The notes beneath the pieces are model-generated. The model made no database searches and was not told where the DNA came from. It saw only the letters and a list, made by a program, of their open reading frames with translations. Shown here one piece after another: positions 1-10,479 of a stretch of 60,000 nucleotides of DNA (within the stretch, counting starts at the first letter, position 1; the number at the start of each line of letters is the position of its first letter). The stretch covers positions 11,165,427 to 11,225,426 of the forward strand of contig NC_045147.1 in assembly GCF_008831285.2 (NCBI RefSeq), in the 5' to 3' direction. This DNA comes from Nymphaea colorata (taxonomy: Eukaryota; Streptophyta; Magnoliopsida; Nymphaeales; Nymphaeaceae). A program made the position numbers and the translations under genes.

Positions 1-845
1 AAAGCAATAACATAAAAAAAAGCTTAGGAGATTAACGTGGAGCATATTTTTTTTACCCATGGAAGGCCATTGGCCTTGACATTGACAAAGTATGCCAATC
101 CCTTATATAGGCATTACAGATGAGATAACTCCTTATTTTAAGGAGCTGTTACAAGATATTCATTATCAACAAAACCGTTCCTTGATTTTTGCTGTAACTG
201 TTTCCATAATCCATCACCTTGATTTTTGCCATGATCCTTTCCAAACGATCCTTACCATGATGCTGGCATCCTTATCATATGTGTGTGCCGTTAACCATCA
301 TTCTTTTAATCTTCCCTCAAATTGGACGGCGTTTCACTAAGTCCAAATTTGCTATGGAGATTTTGTGGAGGCATTTCATGCTTTGGCAGCAATTCAGAAA
401 TCTCAAGCTTGATTTTTTGAATATTTTGTTCACAGGATCGAGTCCTCGCTTTGATGAAGAAGGCAGCGATCTCTTTGGCCGTCTGCGAGCCATCTTTGGG
501 CTTTGATCTTCTTCTTCAAGCATCATGCTCTGATACCATGTTGAAAAACATAAAGCAATAACATAAAAAAAGGCTTTGGAGATTAACGTGGAGCATATTT
601 TCTTTACCCACGGAAGGCAATTGGCCTTGACATTGATAAAGTATGCCAATCCCTTATATAGGCATTACAGATGAGATAACTCCTTATTTTAAGGAGCTGT
701 TACAAGATAATCATTATCAATAAAACCGTTCCTTGATTTTTGCTGTTTCCATAATCCATCATCTTGATTTTTGCCATGATCCTTTCCAAACGATCCTTAC
801 CATGATGCTGGCATCCTTATCATATGTGTGTGCCGTTAACCATCA
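1..845 (-). mobile_element. TRIM-like miniature LTR retrotransposon
   Basis: Two near-identical direct repeats lie at 1-300 and 539-845. The left copy lacks its first dozen bases because the window starts inside it. They flank an internal part of only about 238 bp. On the minus strand the internal part begins with a primer-binding site complementary to initiator Met tRNA (527-538) and ends with a purine-rich tract next to the other repeat (301-320). Repeat ends fit TG...CA. This is the size and layout of a TRIM, a non-autonomous element mobilised in trans. A short internal stretch on the minus strand could be a residue of a gag start. The outer target-site duplication cannot be checked because one end is outside the window. 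Confidence 0.72.
527..538 (-). other. Primer-binding site of the TRIM-like element
   Basis: On the minus strand this reads TGGTATCAGAGC, the standard plant initiator-Met-tRNA primer site. It directly abuts the long terminal repeat that begins at 539, which sets the element's orientation. Confidence 0.75.
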
Positions 846-1080
846 TTCTTTTCAGTTACATGGTAGACCAAGTAGTACTGTGCATCTTCTTGTCATGTCC
901 GTGTGATGTCAAATAGCACCTGATGGAAGACATTGAGGAGAGACGGACAGAAAACCTAATCTTTACTGACGGTAATAATGTGTCAGAGAACATGAAGAAA
1001 CGGTCAGCATAGGAATCACTGAGGTTCAGCAGAATCCGCCGCTACGGCCCCTTTTTGGTAAAATTTACAAACATGTTTGA
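846..1080. other. Non-coding spacer, weak CACTA-like subterminal motifs
   Basis: No gene is seen. Around 962-1000 there are short motifs of the type ACTGACGGTAAT that also occur at 12240-12476 and 14830-15116, suggesting debris of the same DNA transposon family. The match is short and low confidence. Confidence 0.25.
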
Positions 1081-1640
1081 GAACCCAAGAGTATTGTCAT
1101 TGTTGAGGAAGCTAGACGACAGAATTGAAGTGGAATTAGGAGTCCGACTCCCTGTCAATTTGAGACTCTACCAGTATAGGCGCGCAATCAAAAGAAGAAG
1201 CTATTAAGCAGATGACTTATAGGAAGAAGTGATGCAGTTGAGTAGAAGGCCCTACTCATCTGCTCTTTTAGTTAAAAGGAAGGCACTTGGAGGTTTTGCA
1301 GATTATCGTGTTTCTTTACAGTTAAAGTTAATAACATTTGCTGTCCTGTTCTTGTGAATGTAGAACTAAGTATTAGATGAATTGGAAGGAAGCAACGTTT
1401 TTTCTAAATTGTATTTAAGAGCAAGGTATTACAAACTAGAGTGGCACCAAACGACACTCCAAAGACAACGTTTCAAACGCATGAAGGGCATGATGATGAC
1501 TTCCGGATTATGCCCTTCAAACTCGAGATAACGATAGCTCCCACTGACTTTCATGTGTTCATGAATGGCAGTTTTCAAGCCACCCCTGGGTAAGGACGTC
1601 CAAGTTTTCTTGGACAGTATCTTAGTTTATAGCCCCAATA
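1081..1640 (+). pseudogene. Ty3/gypsy reverse transcriptase remnant
   Basis: Translation pieced across frames follows the order of a plant gypsy reverse transcriptase. It starts with the leader block (VRLPVNLRLYQYRR), then an EEVMQ...RRPYSSALLVKR block, a decayed ...LDELEGSNVFSKLYLRARYY block, the ...TTLQRQRF segment with the following MPF-type motif, and DVQVFLDSILVYSPN at the end. That last block should carry the catalytic F-x-D-D box but reads FLDS, so one catalytic aspartate is gone. Several stops and frameshifts make it inactive. It lies in what should be intron 2 of SMO copy A, antisense to the gene, and continues into RNase H and integrase pieces downstream. Confidence 0.75.
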
Positions 1641-2110
1641 TGTTCAAATACAACCATTTTGAGTGAAGCAAAGATAGTAAGAAGGCCTTCAAGTAGCTAA
1701 AAATATAGTCAAAGAAAATGAGTTTTTGTTTGAAAAGCTGAATAAAAAAATATGTTTTTTTTAAGCCAAAACGAAAAACAAAACGTGTCTTTTCCCTTTC
1801 TTTTTTCATTTTGAGCGTTTTATTTATTTTTAACGTCAAACTGCTTGTTTTCATTTTCTAATTTTTCATTTGTTGCTTATCTACTTCTTTTTGTTGTTTT
1901 CTTAGTTACTCATTTATTTTATTTTTTCCTATTTTTTATATTTTTTATATTTTTAAAATTTTCCATATTTTCTCTCTTTTTTTTCAAGATTGTTATATTA
2001 TGCCCAAAAAAACCTCACTATTTAAAACAGGAAAACAATACTTGGTGACTCTCACCATTTAAAAGAGTAAAACAATATTAGTGATTATGGTTCAAAAAGA
2101 AAAAATGTAT
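1641..2110. other. AT-rich non-coding DNA between gypsy RT and RNase H
   Basis: Long T and A runs with no coding signal. The right part (about 1930-2110) aligns loosely with 31430-31550 in intron 2 of SMO copy B, so part of it belongs to the duplicated unit. The left part is probably a later insertion. Confidence 0.5.
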
Positions 2111-2375
2111 AATTATTAACACATCTATATTGAACTCCCAGATTTTAGAAAGCCCGGAAACTGAAGGGTCTGAAATTAGTGTAGGTGTTATTTTAACTCA
2201 AGAAAATCACCTTATAGTTCTTTTTTTTTTTCTTTTTTTAGCTGAGACAGGGGAGAAAGGTTCAAAAGTAAGTCTGCTTATGAGTAGGAGTTACTGGACA
2301 ATTTTTAGCTGCCATAAGTGGCATAATTACCTTGTGAGGAGAAAATATGATACATGCTGATCACAGCAGTTTCAA
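2111..2375 (+). pseudogene. Ty3/gypsy RNase H remnant (copy A)
   Basis: The translated block QILESPETEGSEISVGVILT followed by a HLIVLFF segment and SCHKWHNYLVRRKYDT corresponds to a gypsy RNase H (normally F...TDAS..G.GAVL.Q.GHPIAFFS, then VQKWRHYLLGR). The DAS catalytic block is mutated. It is the same family as 31540-31790 in intron 2 of SMO copy B and aligns with it base by base over much of its length. Inactive fossil. Confidence 0.72.
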
Positions 2376-2735
2376 CTATAGTTACAAAAAACTTTCTTGG
2401 CTTTTAAATTACAAGGTTTTTCTCAAGTATAATATGATGAGCTTTAAAAAATAAAAAAACATGGTAAATTTAAAAATTTAAAAAAAAACTAAAAATAAAG
2501 AAAACATAAAATAAGTGAGAAACGAATAACACTAGCATAAAAAAAAATAAGTAGAATTTGAAATAAATAAAAATTAGAAAATAGAAAAAAACTGTTTGGC
2601 ATGAAAGAAACATGAAAAAAAAGAAAAAATGCGCTTTTCATGTTAGTATTTTATTTTTTTAAAGAAGTTTTTTAAAATTTTAAAAGATAAATGTATATAT
2701 CATGTATTTTTTTCAAAAAAAAAAAAAAAACTCTA
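2376..2735. other. AT-rich insertion in the gypsy remnant of copy A
   Basis: In copy B, RNase H runs straight into the CATGCATGCA-containing segment (about 31800). In copy A about 360 bp of very AT-rich DNA with long A runs lies between the two, so this is an insertion in A or a deletion in B. No terminal repeats are certain. Confidence 0.5.
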
Positions 2736-3640
2736 GTGCATGCATGCACCAGAAATCTCTCACTCCAGCCCAATAAAACTGGCTCGTGAAGTTGATTAGA
2801 CAACCTGGTTACTAAGGGTTGGCAAGGCAATTTGAGTCTGATCAGCAGCAGGAATAAGACTCCCGATCTCGGTTACATGCTGTTACACCATTTCTGATTT
2901 TTAGAACAGCTCAATAATGCACATCGGAATGTTAAATCAATTTAAGAGGCAAGTTACAATCTACCAACCTGCATACTTATGTCTACCATTGACGACTATC
3001 TTTTTTTTTTTTTCCGAAGTCAAATTGATGTTCTATCTAAGGAATCTGTCTGTCACTTTCACTTTCATGATGTTAAAGGTGTTGAACCTCAGGGCATGGA
3101 AGGCATTTACCAAAGGATCAGGCACACCTTTTATTGCCGTGGAATCAAAAGGCAAGTAAAAAGTATGTATGATACCCTTAAACTTGCTTGCCTATTCAAC
3201 TATTATAGACTCCAGTAAGATATGGGAGGATTGGTCTATGAACTTTATGAGGGTCTACCCAAATCCAAAGGCAAATCTTTCATATTGCATGGCTGTAGTC
3301 GACCAACTTCCTGCACATTTATTCTCGACTAAGGAGGTAGCGAAGGACTTTCAAGACAACATGGTGAAATTACATGTCATGCCAACAAGATTGATAGCGA
3401 GCGATATAAAACCCATGTTCTTAAGCAATTTCTGGAAAAATTATTTTGTACTAAACTTAGTATAGCACTGCCTATCATCTGCAAGCTGATGGAAGGACAG
3501 AAGCAATGAATGAAGCCTTGGAAACATAACTAGGATGCTATAATGAAATGCAACACATAATTGGACTGATCACTTGTCTTGCACTGAATTTGCTTACAAT
3601 ACAGCTTCACATTTAGCCACCAAAATGTCCCCATTTGAAA
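2736..3640 (+). pseudogene. Ty3/gypsy integrase remnant
   Basis: After about 250 bp shared with copy B, the zinc-binding region appears (VCHFHFHDVKG..., then MEGIYQRIRHTFYCRGIKRQV). The integrase core follows (KIWEDWSMNFMRVYPNPK, MAVVDQLPAHLFSTKEVAKD, MVKLHVMPTRLIASDIKPMF, then a SNFW segment). After 3465 a decayed HLQADGRTEAMNEALET block and a C-terminal part continue in shifted frames. The first acidic residue of the DDE triad reads N (SMNF where MDF is usual). Stops and shifts show it is dead. It is downstream of the RT and RNase H pieces in the expected pol order RT-RH-IN. Confidence 0.8.
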
Positions 3641-3873
3641 TAAGATAATAAAACCTCCACCAGCATTGTTTCCATGGTTTGACAAATGAACTATTTTGTG
3701 AATGTTTCATTAATATGCCCTAAATATTGAGGCAAACAACCGTTAATAGTTCGTTTGACAAATGAAACAATTTTTAACTCTCTCATGAATCTGCCACCAA
3801 TCTTTGAACACTTTTCAAACTGTTTTATGAATATGCCCAAATCTTTAGGTTCTATTTGTCACATAGACTTTAA

Positions 3874-3983
3874 GGGGTTGTTTGGTAATAATAACATACT
3901 GTTATTGTCCCCAAATTATATCAAGTAAGATTATGGGATATAGATATAGGACAGCAACAGTGTATTACTGTTGTCAAACAACC
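3874..3983. mobile_element. Short MITE with TTTAA target duplication
   Basis: About 110 bp with inverted ends GGGGTTGTTTGGTAA and the reverse complement of GTCAAACAACC, flanked on both sides by TTTAA (3869-3873 and 3984-3988). The TA-rich duplication and G-rich ends suggest a Tourist/Harbinger-like element. No coding capacity. Confidence 0.65.
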
Positions 3984-4094
3984 TTTAAGGGAAACAATTT
4001 GATGAGATGAAAGTTCGACTGTTAGCTATAGACCGAGAGGTACGGGTCATTAAAGATAGGTCAGCGGCTACATAGAATAGAATGGTGCAACAAC

Positions 4095-4180
4095 ACAAAA
4101 AGAATAGGCCAGCCCGGCTGGGAAAATTCTGGCCCAACTGGGCCGGGCCGGACCGGCCCGGCCCGATGCCCACCCTTACG
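4095..4180. repeat. GC-rich GGGCCGGGCC terminal-type repeat
   Basis: A run of GGCCGGGC palindromic motifs ends in GCCCGATGCCCACCCTTA. The same ending motif, in either orientation, occurs at 12495, 13330, 39270-39600, 51690-52075 and 59951. It looks like one end of a hAT-like non-autonomous element; the partner end is not clear here. Confidence 0.45.
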
Positions 4181-4185
4181 CACAA

Positions 4186-5275
4186 GTTGTCGGCTAAGTC
4201 TTCAAGCCCTCATAAGACACTGAGAAGAATAAAAAGGACATATACGAGAATCTGGATAAATGCAAACTATTGTGCACAAGAGTGTGTAATGACCAAAATA
4301 CCCTTAACTAAATAAAAAAGAGGTTTTTTTATAAAGACAAAAAGAGAATATGAAAAAATAAAAGTTTAAAATATACATTTTCTTATAATTTTTTTCTAAA
4401 TTTGGTGTATATTTGTTGTGTACACCACCTTTTATGTGGTGGGCCAAATTATACTTTCAAAATTTTAACAGGATTTTTTCAAAATTTTAACAGGATTTTT
4501 TCAAAATTTTTATTATTTTTGTTTTTAGGGGCACACCCTGGTATACAAAAAATTGCACACCACAGTACATAATGATTACACTATACTAATCAATAAAATG
4601 GATAATGTTTTACAAGGGCCAAAAAAGGTAATGAAAAATTAAAACGTTAAAAAGAACATTTTTTAAAAAAATCTCTAAAATACCAAACTCCACTTGTTTT
4701 TTTAGTCACATATATATTGTGTGGACCAGGAGGGTGGTGCATGCAACTCGAAGGGACATTTCATGGGAGGTAATTATGTTTTTTTGCAAAAAGCTCAACT
4801 TATGTAGTTTCCTCATTTTGCCCTTGTAGAAGGCTCGTTCTGCGTTCAATATCACAAGGACCGTCAATACAAGCTTTCACATTTACTATCACAACATTTA
4901 AAGCTAGTTATATGCATGTCTTTGCACAACGCAAACGGGTAGTTATATGCACAGCCCTTTGCACAATGCAAATGTGCATAAATTCATGTGCATAACGCAT
5001 ACTTTTGAAAGACCTTTAAGAGTGGATTAAAAAGACAGATGTAGTAAGGGGGTGTGCACAATGCACATATGTGCACAACTTTCGTGGTGTCAGTCACAGT
5101 CAAGATTTTCTTTAGGGCACAACTTGTACTTTTCTCTTGAAATATCAAATGTTATAAGCAACTACTTTGTAATCTTTATCCAAAAAAGTTTCAATTGCGT
5201 TGCTGGTTAGTCGACTTAGAAATTTTAGCGACCCCTTTCACAAATTTTCTTTTTCAACAAGTTATATATAGAACT
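4186..5275. other. Non-coding AT-rich DNA with a 22-bp tandem repeat
   Basis: No gene. A 22-bp unit (TTCAAAATTTTAACAGG plus T tract) is repeated at 4457-4478 and 4479-4500, with a partial third copy. At 4900-5080 TGCACAA/TGTGCA words recur. Nothing else is supported. Confidence 0.5.
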
Positions 5276-5279
5276 TATA

Positions 5280-5553
5280 TTAGAAAAATTTCTCGTATCT
5301 TATTAGATGGGCAATTTCGGGCAGAAACTTTATAGGCTTTACTCCGTGCACTCTTATGTTGGTTTCATTTTGTTTTTTCTTTCCCACGTTCAGTATCTCA
5401 CCCCGTCACAAGAAGATCATATTTCAATCATGTTCATGACTGTCAGTCGCAGGAAAATGAGAAGAGGTAACAGGCAACAGAAAATTAAGAAGCAAATTGG
5501 GTTATCATTAATGAAGGAGAAAGATTAATGAGGGGGAGGAGCGCAGGGAATCA
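5280..5553. other. Start of intron 2 of SMO copy A, shared with copy B
   Basis: This stretch aligns closely with 32494-32790, the first part of intron 2 in the intact copy B. It shows that the duplicated unit extends beyond the exons. The splice donor itself is deleted in copy A. Confidence 0.65.
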
Positions 5554-6292
5554 GTGCGTCTCGATGGCCAGAATCTGTCGCAGAAGGAACCACACGCCGA
5601 AGGTCAGAATATGGCAAGGAACGATGGCCGGGCCAGTGATAGTGGGCAGCCCCAGGACTAGGAGATCCAACCAATGGCCATAATTTGCAGTGATGCCAAT
5701 TGGAGAGGTGAACTCATGGTGAACGCTGTGGAACCTTTCGTAGAACCACGGGGAGTGCATCCACCTGTGAATCCAGTAGTTCGCATAGTCTTCCACCAGG
5801 ACATAACAAGAAGCTGCGCGGCGACTTCCCACAGTGACGGCAATGGCAGGCTCGTTCTGATCCCCAGCAACTGTAACACGGAAGAGAGAAGGATAAAAAG
5901 GCAGACCACCATATATAGAATTAATAAAGAAAAGAAGACGCTTGAGTGTCGTTATCGGTTACCTTGAAGAAGGGAATGAACATGAACTCCATGGGAGTGA
6001 TCGCGATGATGTGGATGATAAACACATCCTTGTAGCACCGCAACATGCGGGAGAAGGGTGTCTTCACATTTGCTTGAATCTTAAACTTACGGATAGGCGT
6101 TGGATTCATCGCCTCAATAAGAGCTAATGGTAGAGAGAAGAGGTACGAGATACAGAAAAACAGAAAGAAGATGTGGGCGTAGATGAGGTAGTCGAGCTTG
6201 GTGGCGGAGTATCTGAACCAGAGGCTCTCAGCGTGAGTGAGAGGCCTCCCAAGATTCGCGGCTGCTTCCTCCAAGCTGCTGAAAGTGAACAT
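5554..6292 (-). pseudogene. SMO1 copy A, exons 1-2, frameshifted pseudogene
   Basis: Sterol C4-methyl oxidase 1 fragment. Exon 1 (6292-5963, 330 bp) starts at ATG with MFTFSSLEEAAANLGRPL and stays open to ...MFIPFFK; a GTAACC donor follows. Intron 1 is 92 bp and ends TTACAG. Exon 2 (5870-5554) encodes LLGIRTSLPLPSLWEVAAQL, then one T is missing against copy B near 5805, which breaks the frame. After the shift the sequence still encodes the iron-binding boxes HRWMH and HSVHH. At the exon's end about 10 bp including the splice donor are deleted, leaving an in-frame TGA after AIETH. Exons 3-5 are not in the window. The upstream region also lacks the TATA box seen in copy B. Family membership is certain; loss of function is strongly inferred. 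Confidence 0.88.
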
Positions 6293-6799
6293 TCTCGTCG
6301 ATCCGGAGCTTGCTGCGTTAGGGAATATTATCACACGCCTCTCTGACTGAGTGAGGAGTAGGTAGCAGGGTGGTAGCGGTGTGAGGGGCGGAACAAATCG
6401 AGGGGTGCTCGTCCTTCCCCCTCTTGCTCTCTTTTATGCTGCTGCCGGTGATGAGTACTATTTTCAAAAGCTCCCCAAGAAATAGGAACAGGAATTCTCC
6501 CTTTTCTTTTTTTGAGTACCGTCATAAATGCTCTCATATATGACGAACTACCTTGTCAGAAACCATATGCCACCATCATGGTACAAATCTGCTGAGCGAA
6601 AAGAATGCTACGAGCAGGCGGAAAAACTAAAGGTTATTTTAAACATCTTGGTTGTCTAATTTGTAACTCAAACTTGGATAGGCTGACAGCTGGTAAATGG
6701 GCCCGTCACTGAGTTGACTCAATGACTACACGATTGGAGGTTTTTAGAAGGGAGCCTCATATACAATATCTCATACCTCATAAACATTTCATATCACTG
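6293..6799. other. Region upstream of SMO copy A
   Basis: About 60 bp before the ATG aligns with the leader of copy B (CTAACGCAGCAAGCT word on the minus strand). Beyond that the two diverge, and no TATA box is seen where copy B has one. No other gene. Confidence 0.5.
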
Positions 6800-7075
6800 T
6801 TTTCATACCTCAGTCGCATTTATCATTATTTTATATCCATAGTCTTTGAGATAATGACATGAAATGGTATGAGTTTATAATGGCAATGGTGTAAGATAAT
6901 GGGTATGTGATAATGATAGGTATGAGATAACTACAAAAATACGAGATAATGGTAATGCTGTAAGATAATGGGTATGAGATACTGATAGGGTATGAAATAA
7001 TGACAAATATGAGATAATATGTATAAAAAGATAACAAAAGTATGAAATAATGAGATAACACCATGAGCATGAGGA
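6800..7075. repeat. Degenerate ATGAGATAA-type short tandem array
   Basis: Variants of GGTATGAGATAATGG recur about a dozen times without a fixed period. The reverse-complement word (TTATCTCATA) fills 36130-36320. Probably a decayed microsatellite-like or MITE-derived array; no coding function. Confidence 0.6.
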
Positions 7076-8099
7076 CAAAAAAGTGAAGACCTTTTTTTGC
7101 CACTTGGAGGGTATATGTTGGTCTGTGTATATGGCCTGACATGATTTGACGTTTATCGAATCTTAATTTTTTTTTTACTTTTTTTTTTGTTCATATAGAA
7201 GTTTCTTTTTTGTATTCATCATGAGTATTTTTTGTCAATTAAAATGACATGAAAAATTCATACACCGCATGGCCTATATACCCAGCTTGGCTCTTTATCA
7301 TCGTTTAATTAAGGTTGTACTTCTGTAGACGATGAGTTGAAAACAGGAACATCTCCCTTCCTGTGAACACAGGGACAAGCTGCTGAACCAGGTAAACCAC
7401 TATGTTTGATCTTCTTTTTCTTTTCCTTCATCTGGCATGCTTTTCTATTTACCACGTTTCTAACAATGCAGCTCAAACAATGTGAAAAGCAACAAGCAAG
7501 CCGCGATCAAAACACCAACACATTGAAGGTTACCACTGCACCTCTCAATGTCATAAACTATCTTACTTGGCAAAGGCTGCTAGTTCGTTTGTTCCACAAT
7601 GGCTGATCAAAATTTGGATAGATCAATGTCTCCATAAAACAGGATTGAGTTACGTGCGTCTGACCAGACTTCTGACCATGCACTTCTTTCTATTCACTAG
7701 TCTAAACCATAGAAAGACTAGATAGAAATTCCATGCCTTCCTCACCGTATAGGCGAGATAGCACTCTTTCTAGTGGAGTGAAATGGCTTGAGGAAGAGAG
7801 CTGTTGGAAAAAAGGAGTCAGTTTGGGCGGCTCACGAGGAACTCACCCCTTTCTCAAGAAAGGTTTCCACTGGTGGTCAAGAATCAAAGCGGGGATAGGA
7901 TCAATCCGGCTCAAGGAAATCTGGACAACCCTTTGTTTTTCAAAGACATTCCTGGTTTTGACATGGGAAATCTGCTACTGGCGATTTCCATCCAAAGGAG
8001 TGGTCGGGCCGACCATTTGTGCCCCGTGTGTCACAGGGATGCAGATGAAAGAAGACGCTTCATGAGTGTTATCTTACACCTCATGAAAAATATTTAAAT
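7076..8099. other. Spacer with one weak unrecognised open stretch
   Basis: No recognised gene. An open frame at about 7804-8097 (97 codons, plus strand) includes a CPVCHRDADERRRF segment; a second open frame overlaps it. The CxxC pair is suggestive of a small zinc-binding peptide, but I recognise no family and the stretch abuts the LARD-like element at 8100, of which it may be part. Confidence 0.3.
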
Positions 8100-8272
8100 C
8101 AAATTCATTCTCAAACAAGAACTTGCTTAATTGCATATGTATTGAATACCCAAATGAGGTAGGGTATATGAAGTTTTATGCATGAGATTGGCATGAGATT
8201 GATGTGTTTAAATAATAATATCAACGTCAATGATCCAGTGGGAGATCATATTGATCTATTGGATGATCTGAT

Positions 8273-8445
8273 CAGTCTGGCAATGAACCGACTGAAGAAC
8301 AGTTTGGTAATGAACCAACTGGGTAACAGTCTGGCAATAAACCGACTGAGAATCAGTTTGATAATGAATCAACTGAGCAAGATTCGTCCGATGATCAATC
8401 TGGTAATGAACCGTCCGGATCAATTTATGGATCAGTTAGGAAAAT
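8273..8445 (+). repeat. 27-bp coding-like repeat (QSGNEPTxx)
   Basis: Four to five copies of a 27-bp unit read in one frame as QSGNEPTEE, QFGNEPTG and variants. The same block occurs in Z at about 46196-46350. The period is a multiple of three and changes between units look partly synonymous, so it may descend from a repeat in a gag/pol linker. Confidence 0.6.
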
Positions 8446-9663
8446 AACTAACTAAATCCAATTTTTTATTCTTCAGACATTGATAATAGTCACAAAAGTC
8501 AAGAGCTTCATGGTTATATTTGAATCATTGTTGCATGTACAAAATCTAGCTATTCATTTGATGATCAAGTTTGATCGATTAAATATGCTAATGAGCGGAC
8601 AGGTAATGAATTGACTAAGAATCAGTTTGGTATTAAACGTCTGACTGAAGCTTATTAGTGATCTTAATAACCTTCTTGTGGAATACATGAATGAAGATAT
8701 TTGAATTATTGTTGAAGCTATGTGTTGACCTCGATGGGATAAATGGAACTCTTTCTATGAGTGAGTACATTGATGAAAACTATATAAAATGAAAAGTGCT
8801 TGTATGATAGACTATGAGTTAATTACTCATTTTGTTAAATAGTCATAATAAAGATTAGTAGTTGCTAATCAGGTTGATGACTATGTAAATATTTGATAAG
8901 TGGGAGCACACTTGAATATGCTCTTTGTTATGATGGAAAACTTTATATTGTTTTGTCACATCTTAATGCATTGGAACTCCTGTTGTTAAAGGAGTTAAGT
9001 AATTATGGAAAACAATAAAAGAAATGTATATTATGTGCTTTCAATGTATATTAGTTTGTGTGCTGGACTTGATACAAGCTTTTAATTTGGCTTGTGAGTA
9101 CACATTAAAAATGTCCAGGTTGGCCTTGTTTTAAGGCAGTTAATTGTTTTCGGATATATGAATGAAACAAAGATGTATTTATATGTTTGCTAGCATTTTT
9201 AGTAAAATGAATTTCTATTGATTTATTTTCCAATCATGTAGCTCGTATGTGGCTAAGAAAATCCTGGTTTGCCTCTTTGTGAGGTGGTTGAAAAGTATTT
9301 AGGTTGATTTCATTGTTTAACAAGTTGAGAATATGCATAAACGTTTCAAAAGCTTGATGGCTAACATTATTATCAAGATGATTCTTGATGTTTTTTATGT
9401 AAAGTTTGTAGTCTACATGGGACTAAGTTGTAACACGTTACGGTGGAAATAGTTGTGCATAAAGAAAACCTCGTAACAAATGTGAAATATATTGAATACT
9501 TGAAAGGCTGCGATAGAAAAACCTTGAATGAAAAACCTCGCTACGAACTTGAACTAAATTCAAGTTACGATGGATTAACCAATTATGGAAAATCTCGTAA
9601 CTTACGATCAGAAAACCTACGTATAGTGGAAGCAAACTGGCCGACTCATGACCAAGTGGGAGA

Positions 9664-10023
9664 TGTTGGATAGTGGCCCTGAGCCCTATCTCTATATCTT
9701 GTAATTGCAAGAGGGTCCACTTGCAGTTACATGATTAAATAAAAAAAACTGTCCATTAACTAAGAAAATTAATTTCTTTGGCTGTAACCGTCCGTTGCTG
9801 GGCATTGGGAAAACCTAGGAGGCGGTCTATAAAAGCCCAGCTTATCATTTGCTTAGTGTTAATTTATGAGATTAGCCATTGCGCTTCCTAAAAGCAAACC
9901 CATGAAAATCTCTGTTTTTGGTTCCTTTTCTTCCTTTCTCTCTTCATTTTGTTGATGTGCAGGATTAAGTTGCAGGCCAAGCTTGAACGTTGAGATCCTG
10001 GGTGGAACATCAAAGTTCCAACA
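9664..10023 (+). repeat. 3' LTR of the older LARD-like element
   Basis: 360 bp bounded by TGTTGGA and TCCAACA, a perfect 7-bp inverted terminus. The polypurine tract precedes it. A TATAAAAG box sits near 9830, about the place of an LTR promoter. Confidence 0.7.
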
Positions 10024-10479
10024 GCTGCCTCTTCAAATGCTACAAGGCTACGAGGGGACCGAGCGAAAATGACCGCACAGTTGTCAAGTCTTTTTCACGA
10101 CTGGAAAAAGGTGGTGAGTGGATTCCACGAGACCACTATGCATGCAACAAATATACACCAGAAGAGAGATGGCAGTATTTTCGAATTTTTTTATGAAGTA
10201 GAGAACATTTTAGACTGCTTTTTTTTTCACAATCCTTTGTTTACTCTTACAAGAAGTTTCTTTTTCAATTTCAATGGGGACATTTCGGTTGTTGCATACT
10301 TCTGTGCACGAAAAAAACATGCACAAGGGTGGCATATATGACCAACTTCGCCATAAAACAGCTCACCAAAGATATTCCCAAGTATCAATAGTGTGAGTAA
10401 AGAACGACATGGTTATGCCATCATTCATCAACTCCACGAACCAGTCCATTGCAAGTTTTTTTTTCTACCATAAGACGAC
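10024..10479. other. Spacer, possible gag-derived debris
   Basis: Short open pieces on the plus strand (FHDWKKVVSGFHETTMH...) resemble no family firmly. It leads into the copia gag remnant that follows. Confidence 0.3.

Larger units (their letters stand above)
8100..10023 (+). mobile_element. LARD-like LTR element, 3' half, relative of Z
   Basis: From about 8135 to 9663 this aligns in order with 46040-47476, the 3' internal part of the young element Z. It includes the 27-bp repeat block and a purine tract (AAGTGGGAGA) directly before the 3' LTR at 9664-10023. No gag or pol is present, as expected of a large retrotransposon derivative mobilised in trans. The 5' LTR and the 5' internal half are missing, so it is a truncated, older relative. 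Its LTR is clearly diverged from that of Z. Confidence 0.7.

Noticed and set aside
7804-8097. A zinc-finger gene with a CPVC motif
   Set aside because: Only one CxxC pair in a 97-codon frame, overlapped by another frame of similar length, next to LARD-like DNA.
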